Shown here: positions 17,287 through 26,554 of the stretch, piece after piece
Layout: each line of letters starts with the position of its first letter
How positions within the stretch are numbered: position 1 is the first letter of the stretch
Origin: Microbulbifer sp. VAAF005
GTDB taxonomy: Bacteria; Pseudomonadota; Gammaproteobacteria; Pseudomonadales; Cellvibrionaceae
DNA length: 64,000 nucleotides
NCBI RefSeq assembly: GCF_030012985.1
Contig: NZ_CP120233.1
Span: 4,211,001 to 4,275,000, forward strand
Direction of reading: 5' to 3'
Program-made: the position numbers and the translations under genes
The notes under the pieces: generated by a model
The model's input: only the letters and a program-made list of their open reading frames with translations
Told to the model about the DNA's origin: nothing
Database searches by the model: none

Positions 17287-18669
17287 ATGCATATTCATAT
17301 TCTAGGTATTTGCGGCACATTTATGGGCAGTTTGGCCCAACTGGCGGTGGCGGAAGGGCACCGCGTAACCGGCAGTGACGCCAATGTTTATCCACCTATG
17401 AGCACCCAGTTGCAACAGGCGGGTATCCAAATTACCGAGGGCTATGATCCCGCACAGCTGGAGCCCGTCCCGGACCTGGTGATTATTGGTAATGCCATGT
17501 CCCGGGGAAATCCGGCGGTAGAGGCGGTGTTGGAAAAAGGGTTGGCTTACACCTCTGGCGCCCAGTGGTTGTGCGATCATTTCCTGGGTGGCCGCTGGGT
17601 ATTGGCGGTTTCCGGAACCCACGGTAAAACCACCACCGCCAGTATGCTGGCCTGGATTTTGGAAGCGGCAGATATGCAGCCCGGCTTCCTGATTGGTGGA
17701 GTTCCGGCTAATTTTGGTGTCTCTGCTCGTTTGGGAGAGTCTCCCTTCTTTATTGTCGAGGCGGATGAGTATGACACTGCCTTTTTCGACAAGCGTTCCA
17801 AGTTTGTGCACTACCGCCCGCGCACGGTGATTATCAACAATCTCGAATTTGACCACGCAGATATCTTTGAGGACCTGGCGGCAATCCAGAAACAATTCCA
17901 TCACCTGGTACGAACTGTGCCTGTTAGCGGCCTGATAGTGGCCTCTGCCGAAGAGAATGTAGAGCAGGTGCTTGATAAAGGCTGCTGGAGTGAAGTGCAG
18001 CGGGTTGGCAGCGAGTCTGCCGAAGGTGTGCGAGTGGGTGATTGGTGCGCAGTGGATATTGCCGCCGATGGCAGCAGTTTTACGGTTCAGTTCAAAGGCG
18101 AAGCTGTGGCGCGGGTCGAGTGGGACCTGACCGGGCAGCACAATGTGCAAAATGGCCTCGCGGCTATGGCTGCGGCGCGGCATGTGGGTGTCACCCCAGA
18201 TTTGAGTGCGGCAGCTCTGGCACGCTTCCAGGGGGTTAAACGCCGTATGGAGTGCCTGGGAGAAGTGGCCGGCATCCGTGTTTACGATGATTTTGCCCAT
18301 CACCCTACCGCGATTGAATCCACCCTCAATGGTCTGCGGGCGAAGGTAGGGGAGGATAAAATCATTGCCCTGATTGAACCGCGTTCCAATACCATGCGTA
18401 TGGGAGTGCACCAGGGCAAGCTGGCCGACTCCTGCTCCGGAGCCGATATGGTGCTCTGGTATCAGCCTGAGGGAGTTAACTGGTCCCTGGAAGACGTCGC
18501 CCACCACTCATCGGTGCCGGCCAAAACTTTTGATTCGATTGAAGATGGTGTGGAATCTGTGTTGCAGCTAGCCGATTCCGGTAGCCATATCGTAGTGATG
18601 AGCAACGGCGGCTTTGGCGGTATCCACCAGCGCCTTATCGGTGCCCTGGAACAGAAATACGATCTCTAA
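17287..18669 (+). CDS. mpl: UDP-N-acetylmuramate:L-alanyl-gamma-D-glutamyl-meso-diaminopimelate ligase
   Basis: Mpl reattaches the tripeptide L-Ala-gamma-D-Glu-mDAP, recovered from old peptidoglycan, to UDP-MurNAc in the cytoplasm (murein recycling). The 460-residue Mur-ligase layout is complete: an N-terminal Rossmann domain (HILGICGTFMGSLAQLA), the ATP loop SGTHGKTTTASMLAWI near residue 110, EADEYDTAFFDKRSKF, NNLEFDHADIF, and a C-terminal domain with YDDFAHHPTAI and EPRSNTMRMG. The frame is open from 17218, but the ATG at 17287 begins with MHIHILGICGTFMG, the family N-terminus, and has an AGGAG site upstream. It is followed after 31 bases by ubiX, a pairing that is common in gammaproteobacteria. 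Confidence 0.96.
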   Translation: MHIHILGICGTFMGSLAQLAVAEGHRVTGSDANVYPPMSTQLQQAGIQITEGYDPAQLEPVPDLVIIGNAMSRGNPAVEAVLEKGLAYTSGAQWLCDHFLGGRWVLAVSGTHGKTTTASMLAWILEAADMQPGFLIGGVPANFGVSARLGESPFFIVEADEYDTAFFDKRSKFVHYRPRTVIINNLEFDHADIFEDLAAIQKQFHHLVRTVPVSGLIVASAEENVEQVLDKGCWSEVQRVGSESAEGVRVGDWCAVDIAADGSSFTVQFKGEAVARVEWDLTGQHNVQNGLAAMAAARHVGVTPDLSAAALARFQGVKRRMECLGEVAGIRVYDDFAHHPTAIESTLNGLRAKVGEDKIIALIEPRSNTMRMGVHQGKLADSCSGADMVLWYQPEGVNWSLEDVAHHSSVPAKTFDSIEDGVESVLQLADSGSHIVVMSNGGFGGIHQRLIGALEQKYDL

Positions 18670-18700
18670 GTCAGAAGACTAATGTTTCCTGCGCAGTCCT

Positions 18701-19363
18701 ATGCTCGCAGGGCTTAATAAGGTATCGACTTTGCATCAATCCTCTTTCGAAAAGACCGTGACCCTGGCTATGACCGGGGCCTCCGGCGCTCAGTATGGTT
18801 TGCGCCTGTTGCAATGCCTGCTGGCATCGAATGTGCGCGTGTGGTTGCTGTTGTCTGAGGCGGCTCAGGTGGTCATCAACACCGAAACTGATATGCAGTT
18901 GCCGGAGGGCGATGAGCGCGAGTTGCAGAATTTCCTCGCCGATCGTTTTGCCGCGCAGGAAGGCCAGCTGACCCTTTTCAGCAAGCGCGATTGGTTTTCC
19001 CCGGTGGCTTCTGGAACCGGGGCGCCAGCCAGTATGGTGATCTGCCCGGCAAGTGGTGGCACCTTGTCTGCGGTGGCCTGTGGAGCATCGAACAACCTGA
19101 TTGAGCGGGCTGCGGATGTAGCCCTGAAAGAGCGCCGCCAGCTCATTCTGGTTCCCCGCGAGGCACCTTACTCCGAGATTCACCTGGAAAATATGCTGAA
19201 ACTCACCCGCATGGGGGCCATGATCCTGCCGGCCAGCCCTGGCTTTTACCAGAGGCCCAGTTCGGTGGAAGATATTGTGGACTTCGTGGTGGCTCGACTG
19301 CTCGACCAACTGGGCATCGAGCAGAAGCTGTTGCCCAGCTGGGGAGAGCAGGATGGGCAATGA
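18701..19363 (+). CDS. ubiX: Flavin prenyltransferase
   Basis: UbiX makes prenylated FMN, the cofactor of the UbiD decarboxylase in ubiquinone synthesis. Typical elements are TLAMTGASGAQYGLRLL (FMN/phosphate loop), WLLLSEAAQVVI, the central VICPASGGTLSAVACGASNNLIERAADVALKE (given here in pieces of the conserved CPxSxxTxAxxAxG region), LVPREAPYSEIHLENML and MGAMILPASPGFY. The product is 220 residues with a short N-terminal lead of about 18 residues; a TTG at 18731 would remove half of it. The stop overlaps the next small gene by 11 bases, indicating translational coupling. Confidence 0.95.
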   Translation: MLAGLNKVSTLHQSSFEKTVTLAMTGASGAQYGLRLLQCLLASNVRVWLLLSEAAQVVINTETDMQLPEGDERELQNFLADRFAAQEGQLTLFSKRDWFSPVASGTGAPASMVICPASGGTLSAVACGASNNLIERAADVALKERRQLILVPREAPYSEIHLENMLKLTRMGAMILPASPGFYQRPSSVEDIVDFVVARLLDQLGIEQKLLPSWGEQDGQ

Positions 19364-19640
19364 GATAAAACCGAGTATTACGATTCACTACTGTGTGCAG
19401 TGCAACTGGATGTTGCGAGCCACCTGGATGGCCCAGGAATTGCTGCACACTTTCGCCGATGACCTCAATCAGGTTGCATTGCAACCGGGTACTGGGGGAG
19501 TATTCGAGATTCGGATTGGCGAAATTTTGATCTGGGAGCGCAAGCGTGACGGCGGCTTTCCCGGTGCCAAGGAGCTCAAACGTCGCGTCAGGGACACCCT
19601 GTTTCCCGAACGCGACCTGGGGCATATCGACAATCCCTGA
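19353..19640 (+). CDS. SelT/SelW/SelH (Rdx) family protein, Cys form
   Basis: A 95-residue thioredoxin-like protein. The redox motif near the N-terminus reads HYCVQCNWMLRATW: C-x-x-C, where eukaryotic SelW has Sec at the second position and this bacterial form has Cys. GGVFEIRIGEILIWERKRDGGFP and KELKRRVRDTLFP match the rest of the Rdx fold. The ATG at 19353 overlaps the end of ubiX by 11 bases and has a GGAGAG ribosome site inside ubiX. The frame is open upstream, but those residues belong to the ubiX shadow. The in vivo partner is unknown; a redox role is inferred from the family. Confidence 0.88.
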   Translation: MGNEIKPSITIHYCVQCNWMLRATWMAQELLHTFADDLNQVALQPGTGGVFEIRIGEILIWERKRDGGFPGAKELKRRVRDTLFPERDLGHIDNP

Positions 19641-19758
19641 AAAAAGTTCCAATAAAACGGTGCGGTGGCAAATTTTAGGTTTGCTAATTCATCGCATAGG
19701 CGAACAATATGCGCGCCGCAATGCGGCCAGTTTTTAGTTTGGAAAGAAGCGGAAATTT

Positions 19759-22341
19759 ATGCTGTCAGCTTTACAGAAGTCTTATGAATACTTGGTGACC
19801 AAGCGGCCCGCTGTGGTGTTGGTGGTTATCGGCCTGTTAACCCTGCTGGCAGCCCTCGGATTGTCCCGCCTGAAGATCGACGCCTCTGCCGATTCCCTCA
19901 CTCTGGAAGCTGATAAATCCCTGGATTATTTCCGCGAGATTTCCGAGCGCTATGCCAGTGGCGACTTCCTGGTTGTCACTTACCGCTCCAAGACTGGGGA
20001 CCTGTTCAGTGATGAGTCCCTGGAAACCCTGGGCAAGTTGCGGGATGAATTGGCCAAGGTAGATGGTGTGTCCAGTGTGCAGAGCATTCTCGATGTCCCA
20101 CTGCTGTACAGCCCCAAGCTGGTTCTCACCGATATCAGCGATGAGGTGCGCACGCTCGCCAGGCCCGATGTCGATCGGGATATGGCCCGGCAAGAGTTCC
20201 TCTCAAGCCCGATTTATCGGGAGTTGATCCTGAGCCCGGACGGGCAGACGACGGCCATACTGGCGAACCTGAAACTGGATAGCCGCGGCATCGAGATGGT
20301 GCGCGAGCGGGATGCTTTACGCAGCAAACGCAATACAGAGGGACTGACTCCGGAAGAGGCCGTTCGCCTGGAGGAGATCAGCGCGATCTATCTGGCCCAC
20401 CGTACTGAGCAAGAAAAAATTGCCCACCAGCGCGTCGATACCGTGCGCGCAATTCTGGCTGGCTACAACGGCGAAGCGGAGCTGTTCCTCGGTGGTGTCA
20501 CCATGATTACCGCCGATATGATTTCGTTTATTAAAAGCGACCTGCTGGTATTCGGTGTGGGGATCCTCGCTTTTATCGTGATTACTCTGTTGCTGATTTT
20601 CCGCCAGCCGCGCTGGGTGCTGTTGCCGCTGATGACTTGTGTTACCACTGCGGTGGTGATGCTGGGGCTACTCGGCTGGCTGGATTGGCGACTGACAGTG
20701 ATCTCGGCCAACTTTGTCGCACTGCTGTTAATTATTACCTTGGCAATTACCATCCACCTGGCGGTGCGCTATCGGGAATATATTGCCCAGAACCCGGATT
20801 GGGATCTTGAAAAATTAGTGTTGCAGACAGTGCGTTTTATGGCCAAGCCCTGCCTGTATACCGCACTGACCACCATCGTGGCTTTTGTGTCTCTGGTGGT
20901 GAGCGGCATTCGCCCGGTTATCGATTTTGGCTGGATGATGACGATGGGTGTGACTGTGGCTCTGCTGCTGTCGTTCCTGATTATTCCCAGTTTCCTGATG
21001 GTGCTGCCGAAGCGTGTGGGCAGTGTGAGTGCAGATAACTCCCACGCATTTACCCTGCAGTTTTCCCGCTTTGCCGAGCGCCACAAGTTTGTGGTGTTAG
21101 GTATTTCACTGCTGGCAGCCGTCGTGAGTGTGGTGGGCATATCCCAGCTGAAGGTGGAAAACCGCTTTATCGATTACTTCGATGATTCCACAGAAATTTA
21201 TCAGGGCATGCTGGTGATTGACCGCCGCTTAGGTGGCACTGTAACCCTGGATATTATCCTGGATCAGCCCGAGGAGCAGGAGGTAGCTTTCGAGGGGGAA
21301 GAAGATCCCTTTGCGATGGAAGCAGAGGAAGATCCCTTCGCTGTAGATGAGGACCCCTTTGCCTCCGATGATCCATTTGGCGGTGAAGAGGAGTCAGTGG
21401 AGCAGAGCTACTGGTTTACGGTTGCCGGTTTGGCAAAGCTGGAGCAGCTGCATGATTACCTGGAGGAGCAGCCGGAGATAGGCAAGGTTCAATCTCTGGC
21501 GACCCTGTATAAAGTTGCCGTGGATCTGAATGGCGGTCCCCTCAATGACTTTGAGCTGGCGGTGGCCAATACCAGCCTGCCGGCCGAAATTCGCTCCGTT
21601 CTGGTAGACCCCTATTTATCTGTGGAGAACAACCAGGCTCGTATCACCCTGCGGGTGATGGAGACAGATCCCACCCTGCGTCGCGATGAGCTGATCCAGC
21701 GTATCTACAACTACGCTCACAATGAGATGGGCATAGCTCCAGAGAATGTTCATCAGACCGGCCTGTTGGTTCTGTACAACAATATGTTGCAGAGCCTGTT
21801 TAAATCCCAGATCCTGACTCTGGGTGCCGTTTTTGTCGGTATCCTGTTGATGTTCCTGGTGCTGTTCCGCTCTCTATCCATCGCCCTGATCGCGCTGGTG
21901 CCAAATATGTTGGCGGCCTGTGTGGTACTCGGTGGTATGGGGCTTGCGGGCATTCCGCTGGATATGATGACCATCACTATCGCCGCGATTACCGTGGGTA
22001 TCGGAGTGGACCACGCAATTCACTACCTGTATCGCTTCCGCGCTGAGTTTGCCAAAGATGGCAATTACCTGGCGACCATGCACCGCAGCCATGCGACGAT
22101 TGGCCGTGCCATGTTCTACACAGCGATCACGATTATTGTCGGTTTCTCAATTTTGGCGCTGTCGAAGTTTGTTCCGTCGATCTATTTCGGCCTCCTCACC
22201 GCGCTGGCGATGTCCGCCGCACTGTTGGGTTCCCTGACACTTCTGCCCTTGTTGCTGGTGATGTTCAAGCCGCTCGGCCGCCAGAGGCAAGCTGATAAAG
22301 TTGAGCCCGAGGCACCGATGCAGGAGGCGCCCAGCGCCTGA
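19759..22341 (+). CDS. MMPL/RND-family transporter with acidic EDPFA repeats
   Basis: An 860-residue inner-membrane protein of the MMPL-type RND family. It has two halves, each with one leading transmembrane helix (first at about 18-37, second near 430-450), a large periplasmic loop and a cluster of five helices (about 255-410 and 690-845). Helix motifs GVGILAFIVITLLLIF and GITVGIGVDHAIHYLYRFR-like text near 750 carry the conserved charged residues of proton-driven pumps. Loop 2 (residues about 510-550) contains a low-complexity acidic tract in which EDPFA or DDPFG occurs four times. Such proteins move lipids, hopanoids or other hydrophobic compounds; the cargo here is unknown. It is followed by a strong terminator. 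Confidence 0.88.
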   Translation: MLSALQKSYEYLVTKRPAVVLVVIGLLTLLAALGLSRLKIDASADSLTLEADKSLDYFREISERYASGDFLVVTYRSKTGDLFSDESLETLGKLRDELAKVDGVSSVQSILDVPLLYSPKLVLTDISDEVRTLARPDVDRDMARQEFLSSPIYRELILSPDGQTTAILANLKLDSRGIEMVRERDALRSKRNTEGLTPEEAVRLEEISAIYLAHRTEQEKIAHQRVDTVRAILAGYNGEAELFLGGVTMITADMISFIKSDLLVFGVGILAFIVITLLLIFRQPRWVLLPLMTCVTTAVVMLGLLGWLDWRLTVISANFVALLLIITLAITIHLAVRYREYIAQNPDWDLEKLVLQTVRFMAKPCLYTALTTIVAFVSLVVSGIRPVIDFGWMMTMGVTVALLLSFLIIPSFLMVLPKRVGSVSADNSHAFTLQFSRFAERHKFVVLGISLLAAVVSVVGISQLKVENRFIDYFDDSTEIYQGMLVIDRRLGGTVTLDIILDQPEEQEVAFEGEEDPFAMEAEEDPFAVDEDPFASDDPFGGEEESVEQSYWFTVAGLAKLEQLHDYLEEQPEIGKVQSLATLYKVAVDLNGGPLNDFELAVANTSLPAEIRSVLVDPYLSVENNQARITLRVMETDPTLRRDELIQRIYNYAHNEMGIAPENVHQTGLLVLYNNMLQSLFKSQILTLGAVFVGILLMFLVLFRSLSIALIALVPNMLAACVVLGGMGLAGIPLDMMTITIAAITVGIGVDHAIHYLYRFRAEFAKDGNYLATMHRSHATIGRAMFYTAITIIVGFSILALSKFVPSIYFGLLTALAMSAALLGSLTLLPLLLVMFKPLGRQRQADKVEPEAPMQEAPSA

Positions 22342-22361
22342 ATCGAAGGAATTGGAAATAT

Positions 22362-22392
22362 AAAAAAAGCCGGGATAACCCCGGCTTTTTTT
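22362..22392. terminator. Bidirectional rho-independent terminator
   Basis: AAAAAAAGCCGGG, a 5-base loop, then CCCGGCTTTTTTT. It lies between the convergent transporter and parvulin genes, and the symmetrical A and T tracts let it act on both strands. Confidence 0.93.
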
Positions 22393-22414
22393 ATGGCTGC
22401 TTAACAGTGGGGAC

Positions 22415-22696
22415 TCAGTCTTGGCGGCTGGTAATTTCCAGCAAGTGGTAGCCAAACTGGGTTTTGACTGGGCCATGTACCTTGTGCAGCTCTTCGGAAA
22501 ATACGACCTTGTCAAACTCGGGAACCATCATTCCCTTGCTGAAAGAGCCCAGGTCACCGCCGGAACGGCTAGAGGGGCACTGGGAGTACTGCTCGGCAAT
22601 TTTACCGAAGTCAGCGCCGTTCTCGATTTGCTGTTTCAGGTCCTGGCACTGCTGTTCATTTTCAACCAGGATATGGCGAGCGGTTGCTGTAGGCAT
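22415..22696 (-). CDS. ppiC: Parvulin-type peptidyl-prolyl cis-trans isomerase
   Basis: A 93-residue single-domain parvulin (PpiC type), which speeds proline isomerisation during folding. The full domain is visible: ATARHILVENEQQC, FGKIAEQYSQCPSSRSGGDLG, FSKGMMVPEFDKVVF and VKTQFGYHLLEI. There is no signal peptide, so it is cytoplasmic. The frame extends to 22717, but the ATG at 22696 has a GGAG site about 8 bases upstream and gives the usual family length. It ends next to the shared terminator. Confidence 0.95.
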   Translation of the reverse strand: MPTATARHILVENEQQCQDLKQQIENGADFGKIAEQYSQCPSSRSGGDLGSFSKGMMVPEFDKVVFSEELHKVHGPVKTQFGYHLLEITSRQD

Positions 22697-22884
22697 GAAA
22701 AATCTCCGTTTGGTCAATTTACCGCAGCAGCTTAAAGGCTGGGTGTTGGGCTTGCCAGCGACAATTACCGCAAAGTGGAAAAACTTGCTCCCAATCCAAC
22801 CGGTTGGCGGTAAAAAGTCTCTTAACCTGCCGCAGAGTTCCCTAGGGCGATGTTATCTTTAGGGTACACAAAAAATAATGAGTG

Positions 22885-23466
22885 ATGACTTTGCAACAGA
22901 TACCCCTTTTTCCCCTGAGTGTCCCTCTATACCCCGGCGTGACTTTACCCCTGCGGATTTTTGAGCAGCGCTATATTCACCTTGTCAGTGAGTCCATGAA
23001 AACCAATAGCGGCTTCGGCATTGTTTTGATTCGCTCCGGGGGCGAAGTGGGGCGCGCTTCAGTATGGCCTCTCGGTGTTTATGTCGACATCGTGGATTGG
23101 GGACAGGGCGAGGGAGGGTTGCTAAACGTGGAGGTGAAAGGTCGGCGTCGCTTTCGCATTGTCCACACCCGTCGCGCAGAAGATGACCTGCTTCTGGGGG
23201 ACGTGGAATGGATACCAGATGAAGATGAAAAGCCGATTCCGGCGGATTGCGATGGTCTTCTGTCGGTGTTGGAGGAGTTGAAGGAGCGGGCACAGACGCT
23301 ATCACTTAAATTTGAGCCGGTGGAGTCTGCGGACTCACTTTCCTGGCAATTGGCTCAGCTTCTGCCATTGGAGGATAAGGTTCGCACCGATCTGCTGGCG
23401 GTAGAAGATCCTCTTATGCGGCTTGCCACCATCGCCGAGAACCTGGACCGTTGGACGCGGGAATAG
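22885..23466 (+). CDS. Lon N-terminal (substrate-binding) domain protein
   Basis: A 193-residue stand-alone copy of the Lon protease N-terminal domain, lacking ATPase and protease parts. IPLFPLSVPLYPGVTLPLRIFEQRY at the start is the family signature, followed by FGIVLIRSGGEVG, VEVKGRRRFRI and a helical C-terminus ending in LATIAENLDRW. Such proteins are widespread in proteobacteria and their role is not settled. The start may be the GTG at 22882 or the ATG at 22885. The ribosome site is weak. The next gene, proA, lies 96 bases downstream. Confidence 0.87.
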   Translation: MTLQQIPLFPLSVPLYPGVTLPLRIFEQRYIHLVSESMKTNSGFGIVLIRSGGEVGRASVWPLGVYVDIVDWGQGEGGLLNVEVKGRRRFRIVHTRRAEDDLLLGDVEWIPDEDEKPIPADCDGLLSVLEELKERAQTLSLKFEPVESADSLSWQLAQLLPLEDKVRTDLLAVEDPLMRLATIAENLDRWTRE

Positions 23467-23562
23467 CTAGATACAAAGCTGTGCGGCCCGGTAATCGGCA
23501 CTTTCAACCGAGTCTCGCTGGGTTATACTGCGCGGCCGACCGGATTTTGCACGGAGAGCCAA

Positions 23563-24846
23563 GTGACCGCCACAGACACCGCTGATCAGCAATCCACTCG
23601 CGCCAAGCTCGAACAGATGGGGCGCGCCGCCCGTACCGCCGCCAAACAGATAGCTGCCGCGGATACCTCCACCAAAAATAATGCTCTCAAAGCCATCGCT
23701 GCCCAACTGGAGACTCAGCGGGTGTCTTTATTGAAGGCCAATGCATTGGATATGCAGGCGGGTCGCGAGCGCGGCCTGGATGCGGCTCTTCTGGATCGCC
23801 TGGAGCTTAATGATGCCCGCATCGATGGCATGATCGAGGGCCTGGTACAGGTGGCAGAGCTGCCCGACCCGGTGGGAGAAGTTGAAGATTTACGCTATCG
23901 CCCCAGCGGCATTCAAGTGGGCAAAATGCGTGTGCCCCTAGGGGTGGTGGGCATTATTTATGAGTCCAGGCCCAATGTGACCATTGATGCAGCAAGCCTG
24001 TGCTTAAAATCCGGCAACGCCACAATTTTGCGTGGAGGCAGTGAAGCGCTGCACTCGAACAAGGCAATTGCCACCTGTATTACCGCTGGCTTGCGAGAAG
24101 CGGGTTTGCCGGAAACGGCGGTGCAGGTTGTCGATACCACCGATCGAGCGGCGGTGGGTGCCCTGATTACTATGCCGGAATATGTGGATGTGATTGTACC
24201 CAGGGGTGGAACCGGCCTGATTGAAAGGGTCAGTCGCGAAGCCCGGGTGCCGGTGATCAAACACCTGCACGGTGTTTGTCATGTGTATATCGATGATCGG
24301 GCTGACCTGGACAAAGCTTTCGATATCGCCCTCAATGCCAAGACCCATCGCTATGGTGTTTGTAACGCCATGGAGACACTTTTAGTTGCCGAGATGGTTG
24401 CGGCGGATATACTGCCGCGCTTGGCTAGTGCCTACGAAGAAAAAGGGGTTGAATTGCGCGGTTGTGACCGGACCCGCGAAATCATTCCTCACTGTGTAGC
24501 GGCGACAGAAGATGACTGGAGTGAGGAATACCTTGCCCCGGTTCTCTCTGTGCGTGTTGTTGCGGATATGGAAGCGGCTATGGACCATATTGCCTGTTAC
24601 GGATCCGGCCACACCGAGGCGATTGTCACCCAGGATTACAGTCGCAGCCGCCGCTTTATGAGTGCTGTGGATGCTAGCTCAGTGATGATTAATGCTTCAA
24701 CCCGCTTTGCTGACGGTTTCGAGTACGGCTTGGGGGCGGAAATTGGTATCAGTACTGATAAAATCCACGCCCGCGGCCCGGTTGGCCTGGAAGGGCTCAC
24801 TTCGCAAAAATGGATTGTGTTCGGAGATGGCCATATCCGGCAATAA
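23563..24846 (+). CDS. proA: Gamma-glutamyl phosphate reductase
   Basis: ProA reduces gamma-glutamyl phosphate to glutamate-5-semialdehyde with NADPH, the second step of proline synthesis. It has 427 residues and an ALDH-like fold: [51 protein letters not shown] with the catalytic Cys, and the C-terminal [22 protein letters not shown]. The start is GTG at 23563 after a GGAGAG ribosome site. A -10-like TATACT lies at about 23525. It heads the block running into nadD, rsfS and rlmH, an order common in gammaproteobacteria. Confidence 0.97.
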   Translation: MTATDTADQQSTRAKLEQMGRAARTAAKQIAAADTSTKNNALKAIAAQLETQRVSLLKANALDMQAGRERGLDAALLDRLELNDARIDGMIEGLVQVAELPDPVGEVEDLRYRPSGIQVGKMRVPLGVVGIIYESRPNVTIDAASLCLKSGNATILRGGSEALHSNKAIATCITAGLREAGLPETAVQVVDTTDRAAVGALITMPEYVDVIVPRGGTGLIERVSREARVPVIKHLHGVCHVYIDDRADLDKAFDIALNAKTHRYGVCNAMETLLVAEMVAADILPRLASAYEEKGVELRGCDRTREIIPHCVAATEDDWSEEYLAPVLSVRVVADMEAAMDHIACYGSGHTEAIVTQDYSRSRRFMSAVDASSVMINASTRFADGFEYGLGAEIGISTDKIHARGPVGLEGLTSQKWIVFGDGHIRQ

Positions 24847-24894
24847 GCATTTTTCCCTTTGGGGCAGCGAGTGCGAGAGGTACGAGAAATAATT

Positions 24895-25578
24895 GTGGCG
24901 AGCAAAAGGCATACGTTGGCCCTGTTTGGCGGAACCTTTGATCCGATTCATCTCGGTCATTTGCGCATGGCGCTGGAGCTGCGCCAGGTGCTCGAATTTG
25001 ATGAAATGCGCTTGCTACCCAGCCACCAGCCCGCCCACCGGCAGACGCCAGGTGTATCGTCCCGCCAGCGTAGCGAAATGCTGGCTCTGGCGCTGGAGGG
25101 GTGTGAGGAACTCACCCTGGATGAGCGAGAACTCCTTCGTGGCGGAGCTACTTATACGGTAGATACCCTGGAGGAGCTGCGCAGTGAGCTGGGAGGTGAA
25201 GCCTCCATCAGTTTCTGCATGGGACTGGATTCCCTATTGAGTCTGCACCGCTGGCACCGCTGGGAGCGCCTCTTGGAGCTGGCACATCTGGTGGTAGTAA
25301 CAAGGCCAGGCTGGCACCTGCCAGATCGCGATAGCGAAGAGCATGGCCCTCTGGCAGAACTGCTGGAGAATCATCGGGGCACGGTTGCAGACTTGCATAC
25401 ACGAGCATGTGGTTGCCTGCTGTTGCGGGAGCAGACCATGTTGCCGATTTCCGCGACGCAAATTCGCGAATTAATTAAAAGTGGCCAGTCGCCACGCTAT
25501 TTGCTGCCCGCAACTGTGTTGCAGTACATAGAAGATCATCGACTTTATACAGAGGTTGCTTCGGGCGACCCGCAATGA
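24895..25578 (+). CDS. nadD: Nicotinate-nucleotide adenylyltransferase
   Basis: NadD transfers AMP from ATP to nicotinate mononucleotide, a late step of NAD synthesis. The nucleotidyltransferase motif LFGGTFDPIHLGHLRMA lies at the N-terminus and the second motif PISATQIRE near the C-terminus; ACYP-type loops (RLLPSHQPAHR) and SFCMGLDSLLSLHRW lie between. The frame is open from a TTG at 24859, but the GTG at 24895 begins MASKRHTLALFGG, the usual distance to the motif. The product is 227 residues. Its stop overlaps the rsfS start by 4 bases (ATGA). Confidence 0.96.
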   Translation: MASKRHTLALFGGTFDPIHLGHLRMALELRQVLEFDEMRLLPSHQPAHRQTPGVSSRQRSEMLALALEGCEELTLDERELLRGGATYTVDTLEELRSELGGEASISFCMGLDSLLSLHRWHRWERLLELAHLVVVTRPGWHLPDRDSEEHGPLAELLENHRGTVADLHTRACGCLLLREQTMLPISATQIRELIKSGQSPRYLLPATVLQYIEDHRLYTEVASGDPQ

Positions 25579-25952
25579 ATCAAGGTGTTATGACAAATAT
25601 TAAAGATATCGCTCTCAATGCGCTGGAAGATTTGAAAGGTAAGGATATTGTTTCCCTGGATGTTTCCGGGCTTTCAGATGTAATGGACAATCTGCTGATC
25701 TGTACTGGTACTTCCAGCCGCCAGGTTAAGTCCCTGGCAGAGAATGTTGTAGACGAGCTGAAAAAAGAAGGTATTCGCCCCATTGGTGTTGAAGGTGTCG
25801 AACAGGGTGAGTGGGTATTAGTCGACTACGGTGACTTGGTTGTTCACGTGATGCTCGCAGATGTTCGCGGTTTCTACGATCTGGAGAAACTCTGGTCTAT
25901 GACTCCGAATACCCGTGACGATGCCGATGGCAGTGATCCGCACCAGGGTTAA
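25575..25952 (+). CDS. rsfS: Ribosomal silencing factor
   Basis: RsfS binds ribosomal protein L14 on the 50S subunit and blocks subunit joining in starving cells. The 125-residue sequence has [19 protein letters not shown], the conserved [43 protein letters not shown] and FYDLEKLW. The ATG at 25575 overlaps the nadD stop; a second ATG at 25590 is possible. The position between nadD and rlmH is the classical one. Confidence 0.96.
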   Translation: MNQGVMTNIKDIALNALEDLKGKDIVSLDVSGLSDVMDNLLICTGTSSRQVKSLAENVVDELKKEGIRPIGVEGVEQGEWVLVDYGDLVVHVMLADVRGFYDLEKLWSMTPNTRDDADGSDPHQG

Positions 25953-25957
25953 TTGCT

Positions 25958-26434
25958 GTGAAAATCCGCATTCTTGCCGCCGGTGGAAAAATGCCGGCTT
26001 GGGTGCAGGAGGGCTACGCCGAGTACGCTAAGCGCCTGCCCCGGGAAATTGCTCTGGAAATGGTGGAAATTCCACTCGGCCAACGAGGTCAAAAGAGCTC
26101 TGCAGCCCTGATTGAAAAAGCGCGAAAAAAAGAGGGCGAGGCGATGCTCGCCGCTTTGGGACCGCGGGATCACGTGGTAGCGCTCGATGTGAAAGGCAAG
26201 CCCTGGAGTACCGAGCAGTTGTCGGCGCAATTAAGTGATTGGCAAATGCTTGGGGAAAATATCAGCCTGTTAATTGGCGGGCCCGACGGTTTATCTGAAG
26301 ACTGCCTCGCCCGTGCGCGCCAGCGCTGGTCTCTGTCCCCACTGACCTTGCCGCACCCGCTGGTGAGAGTGGTTCTGGCTGAACAAGTTTATCGCGCCTG
26401 GACATTATTGGCCGGCCATCCCTACCACAAATAA
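25958..26434 (+). CDS. rlmH: 23S rRNA (pseudouridine-1915-N3)-methyltransferase
   Basis: RlmH is a SPOUT-fold enzyme that methylates pseudouridine 1915 in helix 69 of the large ribosomal subunit. At 158 residues it has the family length. The SAM-binding knot is visible as [10 protein letters not shown] and [23 protein letters not shown], and the C-terminus ends in the conserved HPYHK. The start is GTG at 25958, 6 bases after the rsfS stop. A 7-bp hairpin without a U-tract (26454-26484) follows. Confidence 0.96.
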   Translation: MKIRILAAGGKMPAWVQEGYAEYAKRLPREIALEMVEIPLGQRGQKSSAALIEKARKKEGEAMLAALGPRDHVVALDVKGKPWSTEQLSAQLSDWQMLGENISLLIGGPDGLSEDCLARARQRWSLSPLTLPHPLVRVVLAEQVYRAWTLLAGHPYHK

Positions 26435-26554
26435 AGCATTTGCGATAAGTCGCGGAGAGATTTGCCGACTCGGTTCTCTCTCCTGACTCGCCCTGTGTTA
26501 ATGTAGGGAATTAGATTTTTTGCACGCCAGTCAAAAACCATCGAATAAATTCTG

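Noticed and set aside
17302..18507. 401-codon open frame on the minus strand inside mpl
   Set aside because: It is a codon-usage shadow of mpl: no ribosome site, no recognisable domain and complete overlap with an unambiguous Mur ligase.
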